Of a stretch of 64,000 bases of DNA, positions 1 to 10,089 are shown piece after piece. The stretch lies in assembly GCA_018335795.1 (NCBI GenBank), contig JAGXRP010000033.1, positions 317,973 to 381,972 on the forward strand, given 5' to 3'. Below the pieces are notes generated by a model. That model had not been told where the DNA came from. It was given only the letters and a program-made list of their open reading frames with translations, and did no database searches. A program made the position numbers and the translations under genes. Positions within the stretch are counted from its first letter, which is position 1, and every line of letters starts with the position of its first letter. The stretch is from Desulfobulbaceae bacterium (lineage in GTDB: Bacteria; Bacteroidota; Ignavibacteria; Kapaibacteriales; UBA2268).

Positions 1-1542
1 GGTCAAAATTTTATATGCACGGCTACAAATGTCAATTTTTCTTTGCTCAGTATCAGCTTGACCATATTCGTCAAATGCCATAACAATGACAGCAGCTCCA
101 TAGTCAAGCACTTTTCTTGCATGTCTGATGAACTCCTCTTCGCCTTCCTTCATCGAAATCGAGTTCACAATGCCTTTACCTTGGATGCACTTCAAACCTG
201 CTTCGATTACAGTCCATTTCGATGAATCAATCATAATCGGCACTTTGGCAATATCAGGCTCGGAAGCAATTAAATTCAGGAAAGTAGTCATGGCTGATTC
301 GGAGTCAATCATCCCTTCGTCCATGTTGATGTCAATTATTTGAGCACCATTTTCAACTTGTTGTTTTGCAATTGCGAGTGCGGATTCAAAATCATTTTTG
401 ACAATCAAGTCTTTGAATTTTGTCGAACCCGAAATATTTGTTTTTTCCCCAACATTTATAAAATTGGAATTTTCGTAAGCGATTAATTTTTCAAGTCCGC
501 TTAATTGCATAAATGTCTTTGCCGCAGGGACGATTCTTGGTTTTATACCTTTGACGCTCTCCGCAATCGCTTCGATGTGGTCAGGAGTAGTTCCACAACA
601 GCCACCGATAATATTAACAAAGCCCTCATCAGCATATTGGCGAGAAACTTCTGCCATGAATTTCGGTGATTCATCATAACCGCCAAATTCATTAGGCAGC
701 CCGGCATTTGGGTATAAACTTGTGAAACAATCAGCTTCAGATGAGAGCTCTTCGATGTAAGGACGCATTTGCTCAGAGCCCAGGGCACAATTAAACCCAA
801 CGCTAAGCAAATTGATTGTATGCGAAATTGAAACCCAAAATGCTCCGTTTGTTTGACCGGATAGCGTTCTGCCACTTTGGTCAACAATCGTACCCGAAAT
901 CATTACAGGAAGATAATTTCCGGATTCTCGGAAATATTGTGCAGTTCCAAATATTGCTGCTTTTGAATTCAGTGTATCGAAAATGGTTTCAATCAAAATA
1001 ATGTCACTACCACCTTCTACAAGTGATTTCACTTGCTCATAATAGGCATTGCTCATGGTATCAAAATCAGTAGCTCTAAATCCGGGGTTATTCACATCAG
1101 GCGATAATGATAAAGCTTGATTAGTTGGTCCAACCGCTCCGGCTACAAATCTGGGTTTCGATGGGTCTCGTTTGAGCATCTCGTCAACTGCTGCACGAGC
1201 AATTTTTGCTGCATTGAAGTTAATTTCATTGACATAATCGCCCATATCATAATCAGATTGGGAAATTGATGTACCATTAAATGTATTTGTTTCGATAATA
1301 TCGCTGCCCGCTTCGAGATATTTCAGGTGAATTTCTTTGATTATATCGGGTTGAGTGAGGACGAGCAAATCATTATTGCCTTTGAGGTCTTTATTCCAAT
1401 CGGCAAATCTTTTGCCTCTGTAATCGGCTTCGGTCAATTTATAACGCTGAACCATTGTACCCATGGCACCATCCAAAACAAGGATTCTGTTTTTGAGTAA
1501 TTCAGCAATCTCTACTATTTTATTTCCGTAATACTTTCGCAT
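1..1542 (-). CDS. metH: Methionine synthase, cobalamin-dependent (MetH), N-terminal part; cut by window edge
   Basis: Transfers the methyl group of 5-methyltetrahydrofolate to homocysteine through cobalamin. I read 514 codons from the ATG at 1542 without a stop, so the gene runs off the left edge. The first ~330 residues are the homocysteine-binding barrel: it begins with a DGAMGTMVQ motif and carries the zinc ligands as one upstream Cys (GFNCALG) and the [11 protein letters not shown] pair. From about residue 355 the pterin-binding domain starts ([13 protein letters not shown], then [10 protein letters not shown]). The B12-binding and activation domains lie outside the window. It follows carB by 54 nt on the same strand, so it may be read from the same transcript. 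No SAM or cobalamin riboswitch is visible in that short gap. Confidence 0.95.
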   Translation of the reverse strand, partial: MRKYYGNKIVEIAELLKNRILVLDGAMGTMVQRYKLTEADYRGKRFADWNKDLKGNNDLLVLTQPDIIKEIHLKYLEAGSDIIETNTFNGTSISQSDYDMGDYVNEINFNAAKIARAAVDEMLKRDPSKPRFVAGAVGPTNQALSLSPDVNNPGFRATDFDTMSNAYYEQVKSLVEGGSDIILIETIFDTLNSKAAIFGTAQYFRESGNYLPVMISGTIVDQSGRTLSGQTNGAFWVSISHTINLLSVGFNCALGSEQMRPYIEELSSEADCFTSLYPNAGLPNEFGGYDESPKFMAEVSRQYADEGFVNIIGGCCGTTPDHIEAIAESVKGIKPRIVPAAKTFMQLSGLEKLIAYENSNFINVGEKTNISGSTKFKDLIVKNDFESALAIAKQQVENGAQIIDINMDEGMIDSESAMTTFLNLIASEPDIAKVPIMIDSSKWTVIEAGLKCIQGKGIVNSISMKEGEEEFIRHARKVLDYGAAVIVMAFDEYGQADTEQRKIDICSRAYKILT

Positions 1543-1596
1543 ATCGCTTTTAAGAGTTTATTATTGAAATAGTGAAGTTAGTAAAGCAAAAGTATT

Positions 1597-4500
1597 TTAA
1601 TTTCCTTTCCGAGAAACGAATGGATTATGTATAGTGATTTTATGACGTTGTAACCATTCCATACCATCTGCAATTGCGCGAGCAGCCGATATATTTGTTA
1701 TACATAGCACTTTGTTTTGCAAAGCAGCCGAACGAATCAATAAGTCATCTTGATATGCCTTTCTTCCCAAGGGGGTGTTAATAATCATCTGTATGTTGCC
1801 GCTATGAATCATTTCGACTACGTTGGGATGTCCTGCACCAATTTTGTGAATAAGATTGACATGGACGCCTTCTACATGCAAAGTGCTGAATGTGCCGAGA
1901 GTAGCGTAAATTTCAAATCCGAGTAAGCGTAGTTTTTGAGCAATCGGCACAACTGACTTCTTGTCGTGGTCATTTACCGAAATAAAAACATTCCCACCGA
2001 GAGGGAGATTATTTCCTGCACCAATTTGAGATTTGACATATGCTTCGCCAAAAAATTCACTGATGCCCATTACTTCGCCCGTACTTCTCATTTCAGGTCC
2101 TAAAACGGTATCAACTCCCGGGAATTTGCTGAATGAAAATACGGGAGTTTTGACAGCAAAATGACCATAGAAACCACTTTTGGGGACGTTCATATCTGCG
2201 ATTTTTTCACCTGTCATTACCCTAACGGCAATTTCATTCATTGGAATGCCGGATGATTTGGAAACGAAAGGCACAGTTCGTGAGGCACGCGGATTGACCT
2301 CTATAAGATAAATTTTTTCATCGGCAATTGCGAATTGAATATTTATAAAGCCTTTGATTTGAAGCTTTCTGGCAATTTGGTAAGTGATTTCGCGAATGCG
2401 GTCTTTAACGTATGGTGAAAAACTGTAACTTGGCAGAACAGAACAACTGTCGCCTGAGTGAATTCCGGCTTCTTCGATATGTTCCATAATTCCGGCGATG
2501 ATAATATCCTGACCGTCAGAAACGGCATCAACATCGGCTTCAAGGGCGTTTTCGAGGAATTTATCAATCAAAACGGGGTTATTTTCGCTGACTCTGGTTG
2601 CTTCATCAATGAAAAGTGACAAATCATGCTCATCATAAACAATTGCCATACCGCGACCACCTAGCACATATGATGGACGGACAATTACCGGATAGCCAAT
2701 TTTTGAAGCGAATACAAAGGCTTCGTCACGATTTTTTGCCATAGCTCCGGGAGGAAATTCAATATTTAGATTATCCAAAATCTCCATCAGCTTGCCTCTG
2801 TCCTCAGCTAAATCAATATTTTGTTGCTCAGTGCCGAGAATGCGAACCCCATTTTCCATGAGTTCTTTTGATAATTTCAGAGGAGTTTGCCCACCTAATT
2901 GCAGCACCACGCCATACGGTTTTTCGAGTTCGATTATATTCATCACATCTTCGATATGAACAGGCTCGAAATATAGTTTGTTTGAGGTATCGTAGTCCGT
3001 GCTGACAGTCTCGGGATTGCAATTGATAAGTATTACTTCGTAATCTAATTCCTTCAGCTTCATGGCTGCTTGTGAGGCACAATAATCAAATTCGAGACCT
3101 TGCCCTATTCGGAAAGGACCTCCGCCAAGCACAATAATTTTAGTTTTGTCCGAAGGTTCAGACTCATTTTCAGTCAAATATGTAGAATAATAATATGGAG
3201 TGACGGCTTCAAATTCGGCGGCACAAGTGTCAACTTTTTTGTAAGTTGGCAATACGCTGAGTTCAATTCGCTTTTGCCTGATATTCTCAGTAGTAGTGCC
3301 GGTAAGTTTTGCAATTTGAATATCCGAGAATCCATTTAATTTTGCTTCACGAAGTAAGCCCTCATCTAATTCTTCGAATCCCACACTTTGGAGATGCTTT
3401 TCAAAATCGCAAATCATTTTGATATTTTCCACAAACCAAATATCAACTCTGGAAAGTTGAGAAATTTCTGTGATATTCAAACCATTTATGATTGCCGATT
3501 TGATAAAAAAGGGCAAATTCGGAGTGAATTTTCCAAGTCCTGCTCTGATTTCATCAATTGATAATTTGTTGAACTTTTCCGATTCCAAACCCGATAAACC
3601 GATTTCGAGCGAACGATATGCTTTTTGGAGTGCTTCGCGGAAATTAGAACCAATTGCCATCACTTCTCCGACAGATTTCATCTGTGTTGTGAGTGAATTA
3701 TCGGATTTGAATTTCTCAAAATCCCAACGAGGAATTTTAACCACAATATAATCAAGCACCGGCTCGAAAGATGCAGGTGTTGATTTTGTGATGTCGTTTG
3801 TGATTTCGTCAAGATTTAACCCTACTGCAAGCATTGCAGCAATTTTGGCAATTGGAAATCCTGTCGCTTTGGAAACAAGAGCCGAACTTCGCGAGACTCT
3901 CGGATTCATTTCAATCACTCTTATATCGCCATTTTGGGGATTCAAGGCAAATTGAATGTTCGAACCACCCGTTGCAACCCCTATTTCACGAATAACTGCT
4001 ATTGAATAATCACGCAGTTTTTGGTATTCATCATCACTTAATGTCTGAGCAGGAGCAACAGTAATACTATCACCCGTATGAACACCCATTGGGTCAAAAT
4101 TTTCGATTGAAGCAACGATTATAGCATTATCATTATTATCGCGAATGACTTCAAATTCATATTCCTTCCACCCTATCAGCGATTCTTCGACCAAGACTTC
4201 AGTAATTGGCGATAGTGACAAACCATTTATCACGATGGATTTGAATTCATCTAAAGTATTTGCTACTCCACCACCCGAACCACCAAGCGTGAGCGATGGA
4301 CGAATAATCAGTGGCAATCCAACTTCATCGTAAAATTCAATCGCGTCTTTCAGACTTTTGACAGTTTTCCCTTTTGGAGATTCTAAGCCAATGTTTTCGA
4401 TAGATTGGCGGAATAATTCTCTGTGTTCGGCTTTTGCTATGCTTTCAGCACTTACACCCAAAAGTTCGATGCCGTATTTTTCAATCAAACCCTTGTCATG

Positions 4501-4806
4501 TAGTTCCAAACTTACATTGAGAGCAGTTTGTCCACCGACAGTTGGCAAAATAGCATCAATTTTTTCTTTTTGGATAATTTGCTCGATTATATCAGTATTG
4601 ATTGGTTCGATATAAACGCGGTCTGAAAGCTCCGGGTCAGTCATAATAGTTGCCGGATTGCTGTTTAGCACCACAACGTAATAACCGAGATTTTTAAGAG
4701 CTTTGACAGCTTGGCTGCCGGAGTAATCAAATTCGCCGGCTTGACCAATAACAATTGGTCCGGCGCCAATTACAAGAATTCTATGAATATCGTTTCTTTT
4801 AGGCAT
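1597..4806 (-). CDS. carB: Carbamoyl-phosphate synthase large chain
   Basis: Makes carbamoyl phosphate from bicarbonate, ATP and ammonia channelled from CarA, feeding pyrimidine and arginine synthesis. At 1069 aa it has the usual length. It shows the duplicated synthetase architecture: an ATP-grasp half at about 1-400 ([32 protein letters not shown]), a connecting oligomerisation region, a second half at about 550-935 ([29 protein letters not shown]), and a C-terminal MGS-like allosteric domain. The ATG at 4806 overlaps the end of carA by 8 nt, which suggests translational coupling. A cluster that could make or use carbamoyl phosphate by another route (argF-arcC) lies at 46-48 kb. Confidence 0.98.
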   Translation of the reverse strand: MPKRNDIHRILVIGAGPIVIGQAGEFDYSGSQAVKALKNLGYYVVVLNSNPATIMTDPELSDRVYIEPINTDIIEQIIQKEKIDAILPTVGGQTALNVSLELHDKGLIEKYGIELLGVSAESIAKAEHRELFRQSIENIGLESPKGKTVKSLKDAIEFYDEVGLPLIIRPSLTLGGSGGGVANTLDEFKSIVINGLSLSPITEVLVEESLIGWKEYEFEVIRDNNDNAIIVASIENFDPMGVHTGDSITVAPAQTLSDDEYQKLRDYSIAVIREIGVATGGSNIQFALNPQNGDIRVIEMNPRVSRSSALVSKATGFPIAKIAAMLAVGLNLDEITNDITKSTPASFEPVLDYIVVKIPRWDFEKFKSDNSLTTQMKSVGEVMAIGSNFREALQKAYRSLEIGLSGLESEKFNKLSIDEIRAGLGKFTPNLPFFIKSAIINGLNITEISQLSRVDIWFVENIKMICDFEKHLQSVGFEELDEGLLREAKLNGFSDIQIAKLTGTTTENIRQKRIELSVLPTYKKVDTCAAEFEAVTPYYYSTYLTENESEPSDKTKIIVLGGGPFRIGQGLEFDYCASQAAMKLKELDYEVILINCNPETVSTDYDTSNKLYFEPVHIEDVMNIIELEKPYGVVLQLGGQTPLKLSKELMENGVRILGTEQQNIDLAEDRGKLMEILDNLNIEFPPGAMAKNRDEAFVFASKIGYPVIVRPSYVLGGRGMAIVYDEHDLSLFIDEATRVSENNPVLIDKFLENALEADVDAVSDGQDIIIAGIMEHIEEAGIHSGDSCSVLPSYSFSPYVKDRIREITYQIARKLQIKGFINIQFAIADEKIYLIEVNPRASRTVPFVSKSSGIPMNEIAVRVMTGEKIADMNVPKSGFYGHFAVKTPVFSFSKFPGVDTVLGPEMRSTGEVMGISEFFGEAYVKSQIGAGNNLPLGGNVFISVNDHDKKSVVPIAQKLRLLGFEIYATLGTFSTLHVEGVHVNLIHKIGAGHPNVVEMIHSGNIQMIINTPLGRKAYQDDLLIRSAALQNKVLCITNISAARAIADGMEWLQRHKITIHNPFVSRKGN

Positions 4807-5905
4807 TTGATTCTTTTACAATTTTGAAAAAGTCGTCGAAAACAACTAAAGATGCATCGTTAGGTCCCGGTGATGCTTCCGGATGAAATTGCACAGAACT
4901 GATTGGTAGAGTTTTATGCTTTATACCGCTCACCGTATTATCATACAAGTGCAGCCAATTCAAATTCCAATCCACAGATTCGATTAAACTTTGGTGCGAA
5001 ATCGCATAATTATGATTTTGCGAAGTGATGAAAACTTTACCCGTTTCAATATTTTTCACAGGATGATTGCCACTGTGATGCCCGAAAATCAACTTATCAA
5101 TTTTGAGCCCAAAAGCTTTCCCGATTAGTTGATGACCGAAGCAAATTCCAATTATGGGGAAATTATTATAAGCGAAATCATGCAAATATTTATCAAAACT
5201 ATGCACTATTCTTGGGTCGCCGGGACCATTTGACAAGAAAACAGCGTCGAAATCTAAGTTGGCAATATTTACATCGAAGTTAATATCGAATGGGACTAAG
5301 TAAATATGGTTATAATATTTGCGGAGATTTTCCAAAATGCTACGTTTGATTCCGAAATCTACAATTAGTAAATTAAGTGCACTCGCAGTATTTCCCTCAA
5401 AAGTCAAAACCTCGTTACCGATAACTTCCTCATAAAGGTTGGAATCCGAAATGTCGGGGGCTTCGGTGATTTTTTGGAGAAATTTTTCGGGGTCTAATTC
5501 ATCAGTGCTGATCCCGCCTTTGATAGCTCCAAATTTTCTGAGCCTTGTTGTCAAAGCGCGAGTATCGAGTTTGTGTATTCCCATTTTTCCATGTGAAGTC
5601 AGAAAATCGGCAAATGACATCTTAGCGGCGTGATTGGAAATAATCGCTGAATTTTCGCGAATAATCACAGCTTCGGAGTGAATACTGTTAGATTGCAAAT
5701 TGTTGAAAGTAACTCCATAATTACCAATCAACGGATAAGTGAAAGTCAAAATTTGACCACGGTAGGACGGGTCGGTGACTATTTCTTCGTATCCTGTCAT
5801 TGCTGTATTAAAGACAAATTCGCCAAAACATTCGCCGGAACCGCAAAAGGTCTCACCATAAAGATAGAAACCACTTTCGAGCATCACTAATGCTTTACTA
5901 CCCAT
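4799..5905 (-). CDS. carA: Carbamoyl-phosphate synthase small chain (glutaminase)
   Basis: Hydrolyses glutamine and passes ammonia to CarB. It has 368 aa, normal for the family. Residues 1-~145 are the CPSase small-chain domain ([20 protein letters not shown]). From ~180 a class I glutamine amidotransferase domain follows, with nucleophile Cys255 in GICFGHQ and the His341/Glu343 pair in [10 protein letters not shown], so the catalytic triad is intact. The ATG at 5905 overlaps the end of the YfhO-like gene by 8 nt. The gene thus sits inside an unusually compact run of overlapping genes: methyltransferase, YfhO-like, carA, carB. Confidence 0.98.
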   Translation of the reverse strand: MGSKALVMLESGFYLYGETFCGSGECFGEFVFNTAMTGYEEIVTDPSYRGQILTFTYPLIGNYGVTFNNLQSNSIHSEAVIIRENSAIISNHAAKMSFADFLTSHGKMGIHKLDTRALTTRLRKFGAIKGGISTDELDPEKFLQKITEAPDISDSNLYEEVIGNEVLTFEGNTASALNLLIVDFGIKRSILENLRKYYNHIYLVPFDINFDVNIANLDFDAVFLSNGPGDPRIVHSFDKYLHDFAYNNFPIIGICFGHQLIGKAFGLKIDKLIFGHHSGNHPVKNIETGKVFITSQNHNYAISHQSLIESVDWNLNWLHLYDNTVSGIKHKTLPISSVQFHPEASPGPNDASLVVFDDFFKIVKESNA

Positions 5906-8210
5906 TTTTATTTTTCCCGTTAAATTTAATAATCATCAATGGAATTCCTATGATTAAAGCTATGAGTGTAATCCATTGCCCTATTGCAAATGATGGAGAA
6001 GCGAACCTGAATTCGATTTTAGATGCTCCTTTGGGGATTTCTACCGCGCGCAGACTGTAATTTGCTCTGTGTAATTTTGCAGGCATTCCGTCAACAAAAA
6101 CTTTCCATGCCGGATACCAAATTTCGCTCAATACTAAGATAAAATCAGCTTCGGGATTCATAACCTCGTAACGCTGATAGTTGCCCGAATATTCCATACA
6201 TTTTATATCAATTTTCAACGAATCATTTGCATTTCGTGATATTTTTGGTTGCTCTTCTAGAATTACTTTTTTCCTGTAATCAATTTGATTTGATTTCATA
6301 AAAGATTCCACTTCATTTTCGCCAATGACATCCCAATCGAATACATACCAAAATCTCGGAAACATAGTAGGATTTTCAACAAAAACGGGACCGCGAGTTT
6401 GCGGGTCGAGTGTGATTTTATATTTCACATTGAGCAAATCATAAATCAAATCGACATCATTCACAGCCGGGTTAACTCTTTGCAATACTAAAGGGTTATA
6501 GCCTTCAGTTGTCATAATATTGTCCATATAACCTTGATTTCGTTTGAAAGCCATAACCGGAGGATTATACGAGCGCGTATTTACTCGGAAAAGATTGTCG
6601 GGTGATTGGAATTTGAATAAATTTAGTGTCGCGTTGTCCAATTCGTAAGCTTGGGTAGGACTTTGAGGTGAATCATTGAATTTGCTGCCGACTGCATATA
6701 AATCAAGAAACACAAGTAAAACCAACAAGCCACCGCTGAAATGCAATGCACCGTTGTTTTTGATTGTTACGTAGGACAATCCGAGCAAAACAACAATAAT
6801 GAAAAGTCCTATGAGTGAATTTGATGCCGCAAGAGGCATATAAGAAGCCGGAACATCAACCATTGATGTTAAAATGCCTGTCAAACCTAATATCAAAACA
6901 AAAATTGGCAAAGCGGAAACTAACAGTAATTTTTTGAATTTATTTGCAAGATTCGAAAAGAACAATTTATCGAATCCAATTGCCGAAAGGATTGAAAATG
7001 CAAATACTGAGTAAAACATCATACGCGAGGGAATTCGGATTTGACTAAAAAATGGAATATTATAAAAAAGTCCGTGTATAAGCCCTGATGAACCCAGCGC
7101 ATACAAAAAACCAAATATTATGATAAATAGAAAAAATGCAATATCTCGTTCTTTAAGGAAATAAACTAAAGTCAACAAACCGAGAATTAAAGCCAACAAC
7201 CCAAAATAGAATGCCGATTCCCAATATGTAAAATAAGGCGCATCTACTGTAGGTGATATTTTCAAATAAAAAGGGAATTCATTTTGTCCCATTCCATCAA
7301 CTTTACCAAATAAGTCGGGTACAACGGCTTGAAGAACTTGAGATATCGCCAATGAGCCTTTGGATGATTCTTCATAAGACATTTCGGCACGATTAGATAA
7401 TTCTGCTAATTCTCCGGACATCAAATATTGCACTTGAAAAATCGCTCCTGCAAAAACGAAAGTCAAAATTGGAGCAATGAGTATTGGCAATTTGAATTGC
7501 ACTTTAGATTTGAAATTGATTATTAGTCTATATATCAAATAAAAGCCTAATAATAATGCCAAATAGAGCGTTGATTGCGGATGCCCGGAAAGCATTGTAA
7601 ATCCAAAAATCATCCCACCTCCTACACCGGCTCGAATATCGCCATTATCAATTGCTTTCTTGAAAAGCATAAAAACCAACGGAAACCAAGCAAAGTGATA
7701 AACCATCATCGGGTGAATCACGTGACACACCATAATCATAGAAAAACTATACGTAACGGCGCCAATCAAAGCGCCATATAAACTTACTCTTATATGCCTC
7801 AAAAGTAAGAACATTGCCATTTGAGCTATGAAAAAGTGGAATATTACCAGAAATTGCAAAGCATTAACTGATAAATGCCCATCGTCGTTAATGAAAAAAT
7901 TCATCAGCCGATTAAGTGGATAGAAAAATCCCACCTGCAAGTCTGCTACAAATGGCATTCCGTTGAAAATATACGGATTCCAAAAAGGAATCTTACCTTG
8001 TGATGATTCTACAGCTGCAAAATTTTGAGTCGGGTAAACATACTCTAAAAAATCTTCCCAAAAGTATTTGTCGCCAAAAAGTTGGTCTCCGAAAAAAATC
8101 GAAGTTGTAAATATGAAAATTACAGATGCGATGATAATTGAAGTTTTTGTGTCAAAGTCAACTTTTGATTTTTCTCCGACAAACTCAGTTCTTTTTGTTG
8201 TTTTAGTCAT
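5898..8210 (-). CDS. YfhO-like polytopic membrane protein
   Basis: Large integral membrane protein of 770 aa. After a charged N-terminus, a hydrophobic segment at ~25-45 is followed by an extracytoplasmic loop with the family-like patterns FWNPYIFNGMPF and GFFYPLN, then about ten further hydrophobic segments to ~490. A soluble region of ~230 aa follows (PRFWYVFDWDVIGENEVESF, EIWYPAWKVFVDGMPA), and a last membrane segment ends in a Lys/Asn-rich tail. This layout and the motifs match the YfhO group (PF09586), implicated in Gram-positives in lipid-linked sugar transfer to envelope polymers; the substrate here is unknown. The start overlaps the methyltransferase stop as ATGA. Both probably act on the same envelope glycoconjugate, an inference from context only. 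Confidence 0.8.
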   Translation of the reverse strand: MTKTTKRTEFVGEKSKVDFDTKTSIIIASVIFIFTTSIFFGDQLFGDKYFWEDFLEYVYPTQNFAAVESSQGKIPFWNPYIFNGMPFVADLQVGFFYPLNRLMNFFINDDGHLSVNALQFLVIFHFFIAQMAMFLLLRHIRVSLYGALIGAVTYSFSMIMVCHVIHPMMVYHFAWFPLVFMLFKKAIDNGDIRAGVGGGMIFGFTMLSGHPQSTLYLALLLGFYLIYRLIINFKSKVQFKLPILIAPILTFVFAGAIFQVQYLMSGELAELSNRAEMSYEESSKGSLAISQVLQAVVPDLFGKVDGMGQNEFPFYLKISPTVDAPYFTYWESAFYFGLLALILGLLTLVYFLKERDIAFFLFIIIFGFLYALGSSGLIHGLFYNIPFFSQIRIPSRMMFYSVFAFSILSAIGFDKLFFSNLANKFKKLLLVSALPIFVLILGLTGILTSMVDVPASYMPLAASNSLIGLFIIVVLLGLSYVTIKNNGALHFSGGLLVLLVFLDLYAVGSKFNDSPQSPTQAYELDNATLNLFKFQSPDNLFRVNTRSYNPPVMAFKRNQGYMDNIMTTEGYNPLVLQRVNPAVNDVDLIYDLLNVKYKITLDPQTRGPVFVENPTMFPRFWYVFDWDVIGENEVESFMKSNQIDYRKKVILEEQPKISRNANDSLKIDIKCMEYSGNYQRYEVMNPEADFILVLSEIWYPAWKVFVDGMPAKLHRANYSLRAVEIPKGASKIEFRFASPSFAIGQWITLIALIIGIPLMIIKFNGKNKNG

Positions 8211-8953
8211 GATTTTGTGTCCGTTTTTTCAGCAATTATAACAATTGATAGTCCAAAAGGAAATTTGATTTTTGGTAAAAATTTGCTCTCCCAACCAAAA
8301 ATGTTTTTAAACCATTTATTTAAAATATCGGGAACAGGCTCAATCGGATTAGTGTTAGTCTTGTCAGCGCCGGTTAATTTATCGAGAAAGCGTTTCAAAA
8401 TTGCAGGTAAGAATAGAAAAGTATTGAAATACGATGAGTAACGAATTTTGAAACCGGCACTTTCGATCACTTTGCTGATAGATTGCATATTGTATCTGCG
8501 ATAGTGCATGTGTATTTCGTCATGCTTGCACCATAGCCATTGATATGCCGGAACAGTTGCTATTAAGTAACCACCCTTATCAACAAGTGAGTAAGCATCG
8601 CGAACAACGCCGTAATCATCTTCGATATGTTCGATTACATCAAGCATCGTTATGCCGTCAATTCGGCGATTAGATTTATCAAATTCAGATAAGATACATT
8701 GGTGAGTGTCTTTCAGTCCGCGTTTGTGGCAATATTCCAAGGCAATTGCCGAAGTATCTAAGCAAATTACATTTGCATGAGCCGACATTTTTTCGGCAAA
8801 TCCACCCGTACCGCAACCTGCATCAAGAATATTTGCATTATTATCGAACTTGCAGACTTTATTGATTATTTTTAGTAAAATGGTGCTTCGGGCTATAAAC
8901 CACCAATAGCTTTCTTCAAGCCTATAATTTTCGTGATATACGATTTCCTGCAT
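8207..8953 (-). CDS. Class I SAM-dependent methyltransferase
   Basis: 248 aa. The SAM-binding motif I is clear (NILDAGCGTGGFAEKM at about 41-56), followed by an acidic end of strand 2 (VICLDTS) and the ITMLDVIEHIEDD motif typical of UbiE/Coq5-like methyltransferases (Methyltransf_11/12/23). The C-terminal part (YRRYNMQSISKVIESAGF, then a hydrophobic stretch FNTFLFLPAILKRFLDKL) resembles methyltransferases found in surface-polysaccharide loci. The substrate cannot be read from the sequence. It is the first gene of a minus-strand run continuing into the YfhO-like gene with an ATGA overlap. The ATG at 8953 is followed by MQEIVYHENYRLEE. Confidence 0.85.
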   Translation of the reverse strand: MQEIVYHENYRLEESYWWFIARSTILLKIINKVCKFDNNANILDAGCGTGGFAEKMSAHANVICLDTSAIALEYCHKRGLKDTHQCILSEFDKSNRRIDGITMLDVIEHIEDDYGVVRDAYSLVDKGGYLIATVPAYQWLWCKHDEIHMHYRRYNMQSISKVIESAGFKIRYSSYFNTFLFLPAILKRFLDKLTGADKTNTNPIEPVPDILNKWFKNIFGWESKFLPKIKFPFGLSIVIIAEKTDTKS

Positions 8954-9068
8954 TTTTAACTTAAGCTAACTTTTTCATTCTTTACAATTTACAGACTTGC
9001 AATTTACCGCTTATTGTAGAATCTACAAAATGATTAAAGAAAATGTGCAAAAGTTATTATAAATCTGC

Positions 9069-10070
9069 TTAAAGTTTTTTGAATTCCATCTGCGGATACC
9101 CTCGTTCGCCCATCTGGTTGTAATATTCGATGATATGGAATTTCCAATAGAATCCTTTGCCATCTCGTATCAGGAAATTCTTATCGGGACGTGCCAAATA
9201 TGTTTCACTTTCCAAATCGAACCATTTCCATTCATGACCGATAATATCAGGTTGGTTTGAAAATTTGTAATCATCAATCATTTCAAAACTTATATCTTTA
9301 AAAACATTGCCCGAATCTCTCGCTGCTTCAGTCTGAGTATGATTAATCAATATGCCGGTCACTGAATATGGTAACAATCCACCCTCGAATGGCAAAAATG
9401 CGATATATTTTGTATAGACGATGTCCCAATCATCTTTTGCGGGTTCAAGTTCTAATACTTCCCCATCACCGGAAAGTGAAAGCATAATGAAATTGAAATT
9501 TTCCTTGCGGGGTACTTTGATTTCCTTGTAAGTAGTAGATTTCAATTCAGCAAATCGAACATTATAATGCCCATCTTCAAATCCGAGGAACTGTACTTTG
9601 TAAATACCTTGTCTGCGATTGTCAGTATCGCGTCCGCGATTGACGATATAGACATGATTTTTGGATATTGCCATGCCTTCCGATGATTCAGACCACCACT
9701 TGCCAATTGCAAAGTCCTCAAACACGAGATTGGTCGAATCATACTTGAATGCAGCATTTTCCTGACTTGTAAGTGACGCAAAATCAACGGTACCCATATC
9801 TGCGGCTTCCATGAATTTTGCTCCGTTCAACAAAACGTAAAAGTCATCACCATAGCATTGGAAAGCCAAATCCCACACATCGTATAAATTAGATTTCATT
9901 GCTTGACCTTTTTCAAAATTGAAATACACTTGATAAATGTATTTGCTTGTCAAATCAACGGTAGCTATTTGTTCATCGCCACGCGGATATGGTGAGACCG
10001 GAATCTCGTCTTCAAAACAAGAAGTCAAGCCAATTGCCAAAAACGCTATATATATTATAATTTTTTTCAT
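9069..10070 (-). CDS. HmuY family haem-binding lipoprotein
   Basis: 333-aa surface or outer-membrane lipoprotein. I chose the ATG at 10070 because it gives a lipoprotein signal peptide (MKKIIIYIAFLAIGLTSC, Cys18); the longer frame back to 10184 lies inside the receptor gene. The body matches HmuY: VYFNFEKGQ, WDLAFQC, a central DDWDIVYTKY, and the C-terminal pattern GHEWKWFDLE...LIRDGKGFYWKFHIIEYYNQMGERGYP. HmuY proteins take haem from host haemoproteins and pass it to a TonB receptor. The partner receptor ends 19 nt upstream, so the two form an operon. Compared with Porphyromonas HmuY (about 216 aa) it has a longer N-terminal half, so the ligand may differ; haem is inferred from the family. 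Confidence 0.85.
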   Translation of the reverse strand: MKKIIIYIAFLAIGLTSCFEDEIPVSPYPRGDEQIATVDLTSKYIYQVYFNFEKGQAMKSNLYDVWDLAFQCYGDDFYVLLNGAKFMEAADMGTVDFASLTSQENAAFKYDSTNLVFEDFAIGKWWSESSEGMAISKNHVYIVNRGRDTDNRRQGIYKVQFLGFEDGHYNVRFAELKSTTYKEIKVPRKENFNFIMLSLSGDGEVLELEPAKDDWDIVYTKYIAFLPFEGGLLPYSVTGILINHTQTEAARDSGNVFKDISFEMIDDYKFSNQPDIIGHEWKWFDLESETYLARPDKNFLIRDGKGFYWKFHIIEYYNQMGERGYPQMEFKKL

Positions 10071-10089
10071 AATATCAATCAAATTATTG

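Noticed and set aside
1543-1596. Possible SAM or cobalamin riboswitch before metH
   Set aside because: Only 54 nt separate it from carB, and no such aptamer fits in that space.
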